Below are positions 34,069 through 43,297 of a DNA stretch of 64,000 nucleotides, piece by piece (within the stretch, counting starts at the first letter, position 1; the number at the start of each line of letters is the position of its first letter). Source of the stretch: an uncultured Alphaproteobacteria bacterium (GTDB lineage: Bacteria > Pseudomonadota > Alphaproteobacteria > CAAHEQ01 > UBA3637); the NCBI GenBank assembly GCA_937888725.1, contig CALARE010000005.1, forward strand, positions 1 through 64,000. Direction: 5' to 3'. The translations under genes were made by a program, and so were the position numbers. The notes beneath the pieces were generated by a model. That model was given only the letters and a program-made list of their open reading frames with translations, was not told where the DNA came from and did no database searches.

Positions 34069-36330
34069 ATGCAAACAGAGCTTTTAGCACCAGCGGGGGA
34101 TAAAGAAGCAGCATATAGTGCTTTGTATTTTGGAGCAGATGCTATCTATTTGGGATTAAAACATTTTTCTGCTCGGGCGGAAGCGGTTAATTTTGTTCGG
34201 TCTGATTTAGATGAAATAACAGCTTACGCACATCATTTAGGGAAAAAGGTTTATGTTGCGATTAATACCCTTATGCAAGAAGACGAGTTACCCCAATTAA
34301 TGGAAAGTTTGCACATGTGTTCTGATTGTCATGTTGATGCGGTTATTGTGCAAGATTTAGGGGTTGCCAGATTGGTAAAAAGATGTTTCCCTTCACTTGC
34401 ATTACATGCTAGTACACAAATGGCCGTTCATAACTTGGCAGGAGCCTTGGCACTTAAAAAACAAGGTTTTGAGCGTGTGGTTTTGGCTCGTGAGCTTTCT
34501 TTAAATGAAATTTTGCATATTAAAGAAAAAGCAGGCGTTGAAATAGAGGTTTTTATCCATGGTGCCTTGTGTTATTCATATAGTGGATTATGTCTTTTTT
34601 CATCTTTGACAACAGCACGGAGTGCAAATCGAGGTAAATGTGTTTATTCTTGTAGAGGATTGTTCGAAAGAGATGGTGAAAAATCACACCTTTTTTCAAT
34701 GAAAGATTTGGCCCTTGAAAAAGAAGTTCTAAAATTAAAAGGGATTTCACTTAAAATTGAAGGACGCAAAAAAACAGCATTATACGTTGGTGCGGTGACA
34801 GATTATTATCGTCGTATTTTGGATACAGGTAAGGTCGATTTAAAATTAACGGATAATTTGAAACAAATCTTTGCCCGTCCTTGGACAAAACTTCACTTTC
34901 AAGGGAAAAACAAATCAGTTATTGATGAAACATTTGTAGGGCATCGTGGTCTTTTAATCGGTTCGGTTGAAAGTGTTGTGAATAAAGATTTAACCTTTCG
35001 TACAGCTCATTCGATAGAAAGGTATGATGGCATACAAATTGATATTCAAGGTGTAGAACGACCTTTTGGTTTTTCAGCTGAAAAGTTGATTGTTAATAAA
35101 AAAAGTGTTTTTGAGGTGCAAAAAGGGCAAAAGGTGACAATTAAATTGCCACAAAATACACCCTTTATCAAAAAAGGCAGTGCTGTTTATTTGGCCTCAT
35201 CAACGAAGGTAAAAGGGGCATATTCATATTCAAAACCAAAGCCAAAAGAATTTATCAATCAAGTGGGAATAGATGTTTCTGTGTTTATTGAAAAAGACGG
35301 GATAACAGCTTGTGCTCAGGATAAAACGGTAACCATTAATGAGGTGTTTTCTCCTGCAAAACAACCAGAAAAAGTATATGAAAATGTTAATGCTAGCTTT
35401 TCAAAAACAGCTGATTTACCCTTTAAATTAAATAATCTTTATCTTGAAAATGAAAAGAAATTATTTGTTCCGCTCTCTATTTTAAATGAATTAAGACGGC
35501 AACTTTATACACAAATTAATGTATTTACAAAAATGCCTAAGATGCCGATTTACACATTCAAAAAAACGAAAAACGGCAAACAAAAATGGAGTCTTAAAAC
35601 AGATCAAATTCATTTGTTTAAAGATATTGATTTGTCAATATTTGATCAGATTATTATTGATGTAAATTCTCAATTAAAGGAATCTGATTTTAATTTTGTA
35701 CCAAAAGAGAAAATCGTTTTGGCATTACCAGCAATTATGCGACCACAAGAAAAGTGGCAAAAATTAGCTCAAACCTTTTTTGATAAGGGATATCATACTT
35801 GGTTGATTGGTAATATTTCAGGGCTTTCAATTTTGCCAACAAAAGCTGAGATTTATTTTGATAACACCATTGGTGTTTTAAATACGCAAACGGCAGCCTA
35901 TCTTTTTGAACAAAAAATAAAAGGATTTACCTTTAGCGTTGAAGATTGTGCTCAAAATATTCAAAAATTGGCAAAGGAAATACCAAATACAACATTGGTT
36001 GTTTATCAAGATATTCCTTTGTTTATTTCGGCAAATTGTGTGCGTAAAAATAGTTGTGAGATGTGTTCTCATCAAATACAAGTAGACACCATCAAAAATG
36101 GGAAAGATGCATTTTTAATGATTTCAAAAGAGTGTCAAACAATTGTTATGCGGCAAACGCCTTTTTACATTGCACCTGAAGCAAAACAAATCGACGCAGA
36201 TTTTTATCGTTTAGATTTTTGTAACCGATTATACAAAAAAGATGAAATTTTATCAATTATACAAAAAGCACTGGACCATGAACCGCTTAAAAATGTTTTT
36301 ACCGCTAATTTTAAGAAGAATTTTGCTTAA
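34069..36330 (+). CDS. U32 family protein, RlhA-like (rRNA hydroxylation)
   Basis: A 753-aa protein with the U32 start ELLAPAGDKEAAYSALYFGA, DAIYLGLKHFSARA, VFIHGALCYSYSGLCLFSS and the cysteine cluster NRGKCVYSCRGLF. A C-terminal half with a further Cys pair (CVRKNSCEMCSHQ) follows. The family name peptidase U32 is historical; the E. coli members RlhA and TrhP/TrhO hydroxylate rRNA or tRNA bases, and RlhA has a similar extra C-terminal domain. Its longer length (RlhA about 650) leaves specificity open. Third in the mpl operon, 11 nt after ldcA. Confidence 0.8.
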   Translation: MQTELLAPAGDKEAAYSALYFGADAIYLGLKHFSARAEAVNFVRSDLDEITAYAHHLGKKVYVAINTLMQEDELPQLMESLHMCSDCHVDAVIVQDLGVARLVKRCFPSLALHASTQMAVHNLAGALALKKQGFERVVLARELSLNEILHIKEKAGVEIEVFIHGALCYSYSGLCLFSSLTTARSANRGKCVYSCRGLFERDGEKSHLFSMKDLALEKEVLKLKGISLKIEGRKKTALYVGAVTDYYRRILDTGKVDLKLTDNLKQIFARPWTKLHFQGKNKSVIDETFVGHRGLLIGSVESVVNKDLTFRTAHSIERYDGIQIDIQGVERPFGFSAEKLIVNKKSVFEVQKGQKVTIKLPQNTPFIKKGSAVYLASSTKVKGAYSYSKPKPKEFINQVGIDVSVFIEKDGITACAQDKTVTINEVFSPAKQPEKVYENVNASFSKTADLPFKLNNLYLENEKKLFVPLSILNELRRQLYTQINVFTKMPKMPIYTFKKTKNGKQKWSLKTDQIHLFKDIDLSIFDQIIIDVNSQLKESDFNFVPKEKIVLALPAIMRPQEKWQKLAQTFFDKGYHTWLIGNISGLSILPTKAEIYFDNTIGVLNTQTAAYLFEQKIKGFTFSVEDCAQNIQKLAKEIPNTTLVVYQDIPLFISANCVRKNSCEMCSHQIQVDTIKNGKDAFLMISKECQTIVMRQTPFYIAPEAKQIDADFYRLDFCNRLYKKDEILSIIQKALDHEPLKNVFTANFKKNFA

Positions 36331-36395
36331 CTATTGATTTTTTAAGATAAAATATGCATAGTATAATTTGTCGGATATGAGAAGGAGAAAATAAG

Positions 36396-37202
36396 ATGAT
36401 TAAATTTATTTTAAAAACAATTTTGATTTTGTTGCTATTAATAATTATGGCTTTAATTGGTGTGTATTTTTATGCGGGTGAGATTGTGAAAAAAGCAGTC
36501 GAAACATATGTGCCACAGGTAACTCAAACATCAGCAGAGCTAAAAGGAATGGATTTATCTTTATTTAAAGGCGAAGTTTCTTTAAATGGATTGACAATTG
36601 GGAATGTCAAAGGTTATCAATCGCCTGATGTATTTTCTGTAAAAAAGATTTATGTTAAATTTGATCCGAAATCAGTTTTAACAGAAAAAATTGTTATTAA
36701 TCAAATTTTGATTGATGGAACGCATGTTTCTGCTGAGGCAACTTATAAAGATGGTCAAATAACATCAAACTTAACAACGCTTAAAAATAATGTTGATACA
36801 TTTATCAAAAAATCATCAAATCAATCAACGGCACCTAAAAAAGAGGTGAAAAAAGAAAGTACTGTGAAATCTTCATCACCATCTAAAACAGTTGTGATTA
36901 AAGATTTGCAGATTAATAATTCAAATGTAACGGTTGGTTTACTTAATCAAGCAATGGATATTCCTTTGCCAAATATTCAACAAAAAAATATTGGTGAAAA
37001 AGGTCAAAAAACAACCTTAAAAGATGTTGCTGTGATGGTGTTTGATATGATTTCTGTTGAAAGCATTAAAGCCACAGCAAAAGGCGTACAAGAACTTTTG
37101 AAAAAAAGTGCTGAGGAAGCATTAAGTGGTGCAAAAGGCTTGGTTGATGATGCTAAAGAAAGCTCTAAAAATCTGATTGACAAAGTAAAGGGAATTTTTT
37201 AA
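36396..37202 (+). CDS. AsmA-like inner-membrane protein
   Basis: A 268-aa protein with one N-terminal membrane helix (residues about 5-27, ILKTILILLLLIIMALIGVY) and a periplasmic domain of the AsmA/DUF748 type: LKGMDLSLFKGEVSLNGLTI then YVKFDPKSVLTEKIVINQIL, the typical pattern of repeated beta segments lining a lipid groove. A Lys/Ser-rich linker (about 145-170) splits the domain, and the C-terminus is an amphipathic helix. AsmA-like proteins support outer-membrane lipid transport; full ones are longer, so this is a minimal member. 65 nt after the U32 gene, with AGAAGGAG ribosome-binding site. Confidence 0.7.
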   Translation: MIKFILKTILILLLLIIMALIGVYFYAGEIVKKAVETYVPQVTQTSAELKGMDLSLFKGEVSLNGLTIGNVKGYQSPDVFSVKKIYVKFDPKSVLTEKIVINQILIDGTHVSAEATYKDGQITSNLTTLKNNVDTFIKKSSNQSTAPKKEVKKESTVKSSSPSKTVVIKDLQINNSNVTVGLLNQAMDIPLPNIQQKNIGEKGQKTTLKDVAVMVFDMISVESIKATAKGVQELLKKSAEEALSGAKGLVDDAKESSKNLIDKVKGIF

Positions 37203-37218
37203 ATTTGCTTATAGAAAA

Positions 37219-37252
37219 TAAAAATCGCCATTTTTTAATGGCGATTTTTTTT
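37219..37252. terminator. Bidirectional terminator after the mpl operon
   Basis: AAAATCGCCATT (37221-37232), TTTT loop, AATGGCGATTTT (37237-37248): 12-bp perfect stem with T-run. Confidence 0.85.
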
Positions 37253-37271
37253 ATGGCGTATAAGGGAAAAA

Positions 37272-37496
37272 TTATCTATTCCTATCATTGTTATGAACGG
37301 GTATATTTTCGCGTTCTTCTGTGATGTTTTGACCATTAGAGGCAAGTGCTGACATCAAACCAGATTTTTCTAGTTCTTCATTTTCGATTTCTTTTTCAGC
37401 TTCTACTGTGTTTTTCATATCTGTTTCAGCTTGTGTTGAACCTAAGAGGCCATCAACGAAATCACTAGCGGCTCTTTTTACATCTTCATTTGTCAT
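37272..37496 (-). CDS. Small acidic hypothetical protein, 74 aa
   Basis: Soluble, acidic, helical; starts MTNEDVKRAASDFVDGLLGS, has a Glu/Lys-rich middle (AEKEIENEELEKSG) and an Asn/Arg tail. No cysteines, signal peptide or membrane segment. Upstream AGGGGG is a reasonable ribosome-binding site. Lies 63 nt downstream of hipA on the same strand and could be read from the hip promoter. Not recognised. Confidence 0.55.
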   Translation of the reverse strand: MTNEDVKRAASDFVDGLLGSTQAETDMKNTVEAEKEIENEELEKSGLMSALASNGQNITEERENIPVHNNDRNR

Positions 37497-37559
37497 GCTA
37501 CCCCCTTATACTTTTGTTTACTATAAATATTATACACCATTTTTTAAAAAAGTGCAACA

Positions 37560-38753
37560 TTAATCGATAGGACCCAAGTTTGTATGAATTTGAAATTCTT
37601 TTAAATACATTGGGAATCGTGAAAGTGCCCCTTCTACTTGATCGATAATTTCTTTAATTTTTGAAATTGAAAGACCTGATAATTTAGCCGTTTGAATAAG
37701 ATCTTCATTTAAAATATGCCGTCCTTTGCCGTTGACCATGGCGGTTTGTTCGCCATTAATACCTGCAGAGGGAGTAATGTCAAAAGCAGGTGTCATTTTC
37801 CATTGATAATTTTTTGTCATCATAAAAGCAAAGTTTTTTGTGTGGTCGTCTTTGTTGCCAGATTTAACGTTAAAAATCATTAAACGCACCATTTTTTCAA
37901 CTTCACGTTCATCATGTGTTAAATGACTGGTTAGACGTATTAAATTTTCATAATCAAGTGTTGGTATCCTATGGGATGCATGTAATAATCCGCAGGCACT
38001 GTGAACATGGATTTTGTTAATTCCATCTCTATCAAAGCGTTCAGTTGCAAAATGGCCTGCACAATGTTTGGAAGGGAAAAGGTGTGTTTTTGGCATTTCA
38101 ACACCAGCTTCTTTTGCCATCAAAGAATAAATATATTCAAGAGCACCCAAATTCCGTTCATCAGAATCAGATGAAAACTTAATAATCCAAGGAGAAAATC
38201 CATTTATAGCTTCTCGCCCGCTTTTAATTGTTTTAAAATCATCAGAAACAAGGGCTGTAATTTTGGGTCTAGCACCAGCAGTTGAACCATTAAGGGTACG
38301 CAAATGCTCTAAAAGTTCAGAGCTTTCACCTTGTAAGATTTGATCAGCTCCTTCAGAAAGTGTATCTAGTTGCAACTCTGAAAAATGGGGCTCATCGGGT
38401 GTGCTTTCTGGTTCATATTCAAGAGCACCTAATGCTTGTGTCCCAATGATTGAAAGACGATGAAGGGGTGTGATTTCATAATAAGAAAGGCCCTGTTTTT
38501 GCAAGTATCTATCAAGCAACAAACAACCCCAACCATCAGGGAGAGAGTCATTAAAAAGGCCAAACAATCCATCAAAAGTTTGTTTTTTATCTTCAAAAAT
38601 TCCAGTTTGTAGAGGAAGCATAAAAGGTGAAAGATTAATCCCTGTTTTTAAAAAAGAAGGTGCATATTCAAATAAAATGGTATCTCGCTGTTCTAAAATA
38701 CCAACAAAAATTCTTTTTTGATAAGCATTTAAAAAAACTTTTAATTTTAGCAT
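37560..38753 (-). CDS. hipA: HipA-type serine/threonine kinase toxin
   Basis: A 397-aa HipA. N-subdomain 1: KVFLNAYQKRIFVGILEQRD and FGLFNDSLPDGWG. The kinase core has GGARPK-like STAGARPKITALV, WIIKFSSDSDERN and the catalytic loop SGNKDDHTKNFAF, with the metal-binding FDITPSAG downstream. E. coli HipA phosphorylates glutamyl-tRNA synthetase and halts growth; the target here may differ. It starts 10 nt after hipB, the normal toxin-antitoxin order. All expected motifs are present, so it is probably active. Confidence 0.92.
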   Translation of the reverse strand: MLKLKVFLNAYQKRIFVGILEQRDTILFEYAPSFLKTGINLSPFMLPLQTGIFEDKKQTFDGLFGLFNDSLPDGWGCLLLDRYLQKQGLSYYEITPLHRLSIIGTQALGALEYEPESTPDEPHFSELQLDTLSEGADQILQGESSELLEHLRTLNGSTAGARPKITALVSDDFKTIKSGREAINGFSPWIIKFSSDSDERNLGALEYIYSLMAKEAGVEMPKTHLFPSKHCAGHFATERFDRDGINKIHVHSACGLLHASHRIPTLDYENLIRLTSHLTHDEREVEKMVRLMIFNVKSGNKDDHTKNFAFMMTKNYQWKMTPAFDITPSAGINGEQTAMVNGKGRHILNEDLIQTAKLSGLSISKIKEIIDQVEGALSRFPMYLKEFQIHTNLGPID

Positions 38754-38763
38754 GCTTTTCCTC

Positions 38764-39066
38764 TTATTTTAATTTGCCACGTTGTCTTTTTTTGTCATTT
38801 AACGCACTTGCGAATAACGAAGATCGATTTGGGGTTGTTTTAAAAAGTGTGTCAAATTCAGAAAGTGCCCCAACTGCATGAGCTAACTTTAAAAGTGATT
38901 CAAGAGAAATTTGCCCAGTAGATTCAAACCGTTTAAGTGACCCTAAACTAACACCAGAGCGAGAGCAAATCCCTTCTTGTGTTAAATTAAGCTCTAAACG
39001 TTTTGTTTTTATGCGATAGGCTAAATCTGTCATAATTTCTGTTGGTGTTTTTAAAATAAAAGTCAT
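38764..39066 (-). CDS. hipB: HipB-type XRE antitoxin
   Basis: A 100-aa helix-turn-helix protein: IKTKRLELNLTQEGICSRSG then VSLGSLKRFESTGQISLESL, with a basic C-terminal tail (KKRQRGKLK). Binds its own operator and neutralises HipA by complex formation. Longer at the N-terminus (about 12 residues before the HTH) than many antitoxins. Upstream lies a near-consensus promoter whose -10 is embedded in a palindrome. Confidence 0.88.
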   Translation of the reverse strand: MTFILKTPTEIMTDLAYRIKTKRLELNLTQEGICSRSGVSLGSLKRFESTGQISLESLLKLAHAVGALSEFDTLFKTTPNRSSLFASALNDKKRQRGKLK

Positions 39067-39067
39067 T

Positions 39068-39132
39068 ATATTATCCGTTAAAGTTGTTTGTGCTACTCTA
39101 TATATAATATATTATCTTTTAGTTTTTGTCAA
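39068..39132 (-). promoter_or_regulatory. hipBA promoter with candidate operators
   Basis: TTGACA (39127-39132), 17-nt spacer, TATTAT (39104-39109) on the minus strand. The -10 sits in the perfect palindrome ATAATATATTAT (39104-39115). ATATTATCY occurs twice on the plus strand, at 39068-39076 and 39109-39117, 41 bp apart (about four helical turns), and includes TATCC, the half-site used by E. coli HipB. Confidence 0.6.
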
Positions 39133-39210
39133 GAAAAATCGTATCATAAAGCTATAAGCAAATTAAAATGCTAAGCAAAGAGCGTATCAGAGATATAAAT
39201 ATCGTAATTA

Positions 39211-40263
39211 TTATTTAATTTCTCTTGATTTAAATTTATCCACATCAGGAGAGAATAAAAATCCATCAAACCAAAGTTTTTTATCTTTCCAATAATCATT
39301 ATTAGGTTGACTATCTACATAGCGTTTAAATTTTAACAATTCGGAATAAAATTTATATTTGCGTTCTGTTGTTAAGTGATTCCATCTCGTTGGAATATTA
39401 GAAATATAAGCATTACTAACAGCTGTTGCTTTTTCATCATGTTGTGGGAACAAATGTGTCCTATCCCAGATATATTCACAAATTCGCACAAATGAGTCAA
39501 AATGTTTGCTTTTGTCAGATGTAACAGCTTTCGCATGTAAGCGTTTATAGTATAAAATGTTTGGAATGGCTGAAATTTTTGCCTCTGCGAAAATGGTGTG
39601 CAAAAAGAAAATATCATCTTCGAACAATGTACGAGCTGGAAAGTCAATTTTATTTTTTTGGATAAATTCACGCCGATAAATCTGTTTGCCCGACGTGACA
39701 GGATAAGTTAAAATATCACTAACTGTTAATCTGTTAATTGAATAGATGCTATTTGGTGAAAGTTCAAGAGGATAGGGTAATCTGTCATATGGGTTTAATC
39801 CTAAAAAAGTTCCATTCGCAGAAACCATAGAGGTATAAAAAGAGACCATGTCTAACTCTGTATCCTTTGTTTTTTTATAAAGAGCTGAAAGAGCTTTTTT
39901 ATCAATCCAATCATCTGCATCAACAAACCAAAAATATTTTCCTTTAGCAAGTTGCATCGCCTTATTGCGTGAAAGAGAAAGCCCCATATTCTTATGCTCA
40001 ATAATTGTGATTTTAGGATGATTTTGATATTTTTTCAAAATCTCAGAGGTGTTATCTGTTGAACCATCATTAACGATAATCAATTCATAATTTTTAAAGG
40101 TAGAATTTAAAACAGACTCAACTGTTTGTTCCAAAAAATGCCCATAGTTATAAGAGCAAACAATAATTGAAAAATAGGGCTTTTTCAAAAAATAATATGT
40201 GGAAACACAGCAAGTAATAGCTACAATGAATATTGAAATAGTACGGAACAATTTTATTGACAT
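39211..40263 (-). CDS. Family 2 glycosyltransferase with N-terminal membrane anchor
   Basis: A 350-aa protein: membrane helix at residues about 9-27 (ISIFIVAITCCVSTYYFL), then a GT-A domain starting YFSIIVCSYNYGHFLEQTVE, the nucleotide-binding LIIVNDGSTDNT, the DxD-type WFVDADDWIDK and the acceptor region EDDIFFLHTIF. Inverting sugar transferase acting at the cytoplasmic membrane face, probably on a polysaccharide or glycolipid; donor and acceptor unknown. Unlike most such genes it is not in a polysaccharide cluster. Preceded by the palindrome TCTTTTAA-C-TTAAAAGA (40295-40311). Confidence 0.85.
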   Translation of the reverse strand: MSIKLFRTISIFIVAITCCVSTYYFLKKPYFSIIVCSYNYGHFLEQTVESVLNSTFKNYELIIVNDGSTDNTSEILKKYQNHPKITIIEHKNMGLSLSRNKAMQLAKGKYFWFVDADDWIDKKALSALYKKTKDTELDMVSFYTSMVSANGTFLGLNPYDRLPYPLELSPNSIYSINRLTVSDILTYPVTSGKQIYRREFIQKNKIDFPARTLFEDDIFFLHTIFAEAKISAIPNILYYKRLHAKAVTSDKSKHFDSFVRICEYIWDRTHLFPQHDEKATAVSNAYISNIPTRWNHLTTERKYKFYSELLKFKRYVDSQPNNDYWKDKKLWFDGFLFSPDVDKFKSREIK

Positions 40264-40404
40264 ATAACTCCTCTTTTTTATGGTATATCTTTAATCTTTT
40301 AACTTAAAAGAGAATAAAAAGCAATGATATTTTATGTTTTAAAATGGTGAGTTGTAAAAAATGGGAATTGATTTTATTTTTCAACTCATTATTCAAAATA
40401 AAAA

Positions 40405-40674
40405 GTGTGCAAAAAAAGGGGCGTTTTTTGCATGGGGGATAATGATGCGGTATCCACGAACAACGCTAAAGGAATTAAAAAGGCGTTATGCACTTATTTT
40501 GAAAAAATGTTTTCTTTTGAAAGCGAGCAAATTGATAAGTTTGGTATTGAAATTGGAGCTCGTATGGGACTCGATTTGAATAGAAAAACGGAGCTATCTC
40601 TTGAATATAAAGGTGTATTTAAAGGAGATTATACAAATCACACAGGTTTAGCTACTGTAAAGTATAAATTCTAG
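40405..40674 (+). pseudogene. Autotransporter remnant (final barrel strands only)
   Basis: The frame ends IGARMGLDLNRKTELSLEYK then GVFKGDYTNHTGLATVKYKF, the pattern of the last strands of an autotransporter barrel including the terminal Phe (compare the end of the 1689-aa autotransporter, TGHTINMGYKYLF). Only about 50-60 residues match. The region before 40500 has no barrel similarity in this frame, and there is no signal peptide, so this is the 3' end of a deleted gene. The 5' limit is arbitrary. Confidence 0.65.
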
Positions 40675-40709
40675 AAAAATACATTGTTTTTTTATTTATA
40701 AATCAATTT

Positions 40710-40931
40710 TTAAAAGTTGGAAAAGTTTTCTTCATCAAATGAAAACATAAGTTCATCAAAAGAGGGATTAGAGGGCGTTGTATTTTTTTGATTTTTTAGG
40801 ATAAAATCTTGTCGATTACCAAGAATTTTTGCATATTTAGAAAGTAAAGAATGCTCATACTGTCGTATTTCAGGCGAATCTGAAATACGTGTTAAAGAGG
40901 ATAACAAATTGTTTGTTTTTTCTTCATTCAT
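40710..40931 (-). CDS. Small hypothetical protein, 73 aa
   Basis: Soluble, helical, polar: starts MNEEKTNNLLSSLTRISDSP and ends in the acidic-aromatic SFDEENFSNF. Ribosome-binding site AAGGAT. Lies alone between the autotransporter remnant and a divergent membrane-protein operon. Size and composition resemble the 74-aa protein at 37272 but I see no real alignment. Not recognised. Confidence 0.5.
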   Translation of the reverse strand: MNEEKTNNLLSSLTRISDSPEIRQYEHSLLSKYAKILGNRQDFILKNQKNTTPSNPSFDELMFSFDEENFSNF

Positions 40932-41071
40932 ATTGATATCCTTTAAAACGCTTACCTTCTAATGATATCAAAAACGAATCTGTTTGTCAATAATGTTGGT
41001 AATTGAGATGTTTATTTTTTCTTGAAAATTTTGCATCTTATTGTATGAGGGGCAGAGAAAGGAGTGATAAA

Positions 41072-41269
41072 ATGATTTTACTTTTTTTAAGATTTGTAAT
41101 TATCATATATTTGTTGGGATTATTTATGTTGTTGTTTATGAAATTATCTCATGCAAGTAAGAAAAATAAAGGGATTTCATCGCTTTTTTTATTTCCTCTT
41201 TTGGTTTGTACTAAAAAGGGGCGAAAGGCATTGGCTGAAGAAATTAAAAATACGGGAGATAAGGAATGA
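41072..41269 (+). CDS. Small membrane protein upstream of the band-7 gene
   Basis: A 65-aa protein. I start at the ATG at 41072 because AAAGGAGTG is ideally placed; a frame from 41003 adds 23 unlikely residues. One membrane helix (residues about 2-23, ILLFLRFVIIIYLLGLFMLL), a second weaker hydrophobic part (SSLFLFPLLVC) and a charged tail (KGRKALAEEIKNTGDKE). The stop overlaps the next start by 4 nt, so it is translationally coupled to the SPFH protein and probably works with it. Not recognised. Confidence 0.65.
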   Translation: MILLFLRFVIIIYLLGLFMLLFMKLSHASKKNKGISSLFLFPLLVCTKKGRKALAEEIKNTGDKE

Positions 41270-42048
41270 CAAATTTAATTAAGATAAGTATTGGATTAAT
41301 TGCGGTGGCGGTTTTTGTTGTTGCGTTTACATGTGTAAAGCAAATTGATGCGGGGTATAGAGGTATCAAAACTGTATGGGGTAAGGTGATTGGTGAAAGT
41401 TTATCCGAAGACCTTTATTTTTACAATGCCATTAGTTCAGAAATTTATGCAATGGACTGCAAAACACGCAAAGCAACGGTAAAAACAAACGCTTATACAA
41501 AGGATGTTCAACAATCAACAGTTCAAGTTGCTGTGAATTACAATCTAAATCCTGCCTTTGCACATGTTATGTTTAAAGAAGTGGGGCAAGATTATGAACA
41601 AAAGATTTTGTACCCCAAAATTATTTCCGTGATTAAAGATACTTTTGGTGGATGGGAAGCAGATAAATTAATTGCAAATCGTGAAACGGCGATACAATCA
41701 ATTTTTGAAAAATTACAAGCAGTGATGGTGCCTGATCATATTGATGTAACGGGTGTTGCACTTGAAAATATTGATTTTTCGGATCAATATGAACGTGCGA
41801 TTGAAGAAAAACAAATTGCAACGCAAAATGCCATCAAAGCAATGAATAAAACAAAACAAATTGAGGAGGAGGCTAAGCAAAAAGTTTTGACAGCTCAAGC
41901 GGCAGCAGAAAGTATGCGTATTCGGTCACAGGCAATTAGTCAAAATCAAAATTTGATTCAATATGAGGCAGTTCAACGCTGGGATGGTAAATTACCTGTG
42001 AATATGTATGGTTCAGCGCCGATTCCATTTATTAATGCACTAAAATAA
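41266..42048 (+). CDS. SPFH/band-7 (prohibitin-like) membrane protein
   Basis: A 260-aa protein with an N-terminal membrane helix (IGLIAVAVFVVAFTC), then a prohibitin-type SPFH domain: QIDAGYRGIKTVWGKVIGES, VQVAVNYNLNPAFAHVMFKE, VIKDTFGGWEADKLIANRET and a coiled coil ending with AAAESMRIRSQAISQNQNLIQYEA. Prohibitin-like proteins form ring scaffolds in the inner membrane and modulate proteases such as FtsH. Coupled to the small membrane protein before it; terminator after it. Confidence 0.88.
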   Translation: MTNLIKISIGLIAVAVFVVAFTCVKQIDAGYRGIKTVWGKVIGESLSEDLYFYNAISSEIYAMDCKTRKATVKTNAYTKDVQQSTVQVAVNYNLNPAFAHVMFKEVGQDYEQKILYPKIISVIKDTFGGWEADKLIANRETAIQSIFEKLQAVMVPDHIDVTGVALENIDFSDQYERAIEEKQIATQNAIKAMNKTKQIEEEAKQKVLTAQAAAESMRIRSQAISQNQNLIQYEAVQRWDGKLPVNMYGSAPIPFINALK

Positions 42049-42080
42049 AAATCATTTATTATTCTAATAAATAATTTTAT

Positions 42081-42113
42081 AAAAAACGTTGTTTTTAGAA
42101 ACAGCGTTTTTTT
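42081..42113. terminator. Terminator after the band-7 gene
   Basis: AAAAAACGTTGTTT (42081-42094), TTAG loop, AAACAGCGTTTTTTT: 8-bp core stem with one G-T pair, flanked by A- and T-runs. Confidence 0.75.
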
Positions 42114-42205
42114 ATGCTTTATTTTTTGTTTAAAATATGCTATAACCCTCTCAAAGCATACTCTTTTTTGTGTGTATAAGTTAAAATAAAATTAAAAGGT
42201 GCCTT

Positions 42206-43297
42206 ATGGAACAAAAAATAAATCAAATGCGTGAAGAAATAATAAGTGCGATTCAAAGTGCTGATACATTGATTGTGCTTGATGAAATACGAGTTAAAAC
42301 ATTGGGTAAAAGTGGTTCAATTACAGCTCAGATGAAAGAACTGGGTGCTTTGCCTGTTGAAGAAAGAAAAACGGCAGGTCAGTTGCTTAATGTTTTTAAA
42401 ACAGAAATTGCTGGGGCAATTGAGGTTAAAAAAGCTGAATTGGAAGAAAAAGAACTTAATGAACGTTTAAAATCTGAAATGGTTGATGTGACACTTCCTG
42501 TCAGACCTCAGGTAAATATGGGCCGTATTCACCCTGTTTCTCAAGTGATGGAAGAAATGCTTTCCATTTTTGCACAAATGGGGTTTGATTTGGCCGAAGG
42601 ACCAGATATTGAAGATGACTTCCATAATTTTGAAGCTTTGAATATTCCGCCATCACACCCTGCTCGTCAAATGCAAGCAACTTTCTTTATGGAAAATACG
42701 GTTGATAAAGTTTTAAGAACACAAACATCAGGGGTTCAAATCCGTACAATGGAAAATAAAAAGCCTCCTATCAAAATTGTGGCTCCTGGGCGGACATATC
42801 GTAGGGATTATGATATGACTCATACGCCAATGTTCCATCAAATTGAAGGGCTTGTGATTGATACAGAAACAAACCTTGCACATCTTAAAACCACATTGGT
42901 TGAGTTTATGAAACTCTTTTTTGAAACAGATGATGTCGCACTTCGTTTTAGACCTTCATATTTCCCATTCACAGAGCCATCGTATGAGGCTGATGTTGGT
43001 TGTTCACGTGAAAATGGTGAATTTAAAATTAAATCAGGTGCTGGTTGGTGTGAGTTACTTGGTTGCGGTATGGTGCATCCAAATGTGCTTAAAAATTGTG
43101 GGCTAGATCCTGATGTTTATCAAGGTTTTGCCTTTGGGTGCGGGATTGATAGATTTGCAATGTTAAAGTACGGAATTCCCGATTTAAGAAGTTTCTTTGA
43201 TGCTGATATGAGATGGATTAAGCATTATGGTTTCTTACCACTTGATATGCCAACAAATACAAGTGGTTTAAGTTTGAATGGAGGATTAAAACGATGA
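42206..43297 (+). CDS. pheS: Phenylalanyl-tRNA synthetase alpha subunit
   Basis: Class II synthetase subunit, 363 aa: N-terminal coiled coil, motif 1 region HPVSQVMEEMLSIFAQMGFD, motif 2 RTYRRDYDMTHTPMFHQIEG, FTEPSYEADV and motif 3 GFAFGCGIDRFAMLKYGIPD. Forms the alpha2-beta2 enzyme with PheT. The pheT start overlaps its stop by 4 nt. GGTGCC precedes the ATG; no leader peptide with phenylalanine codons or attenuator is visible in the short gap upstream. Confidence 0.97.
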   Translation: MEQKINQMREEIISAIQSADTLIVLDEIRVKTLGKSGSITAQMKELGALPVEERKTAGQLLNVFKTEIAGAIEVKKAELEEKELNERLKSEMVDVTLPVRPQVNMGRIHPVSQVMEEMLSIFAQMGFDLAEGPDIEDDFHNFEALNIPPSHPARQMQATFFMENTVDKVLRTQTSGVQIRTMENKKPPIKIVAPGRTYRRDYDMTHTPMFHQIEGLVIDTETNLAHLKTTLVEFMKLFFETDDVALRFRPSYFPFTEPSYEADVGCSRENGEFKIKSGAGWCELLGCGMVHPNVLKNCGLDPDVYQGFAFGCGIDRFAMLKYGIPDLRSFFDADMRWIKHYGFLPLDMPTNTSGLSLNGGLKR

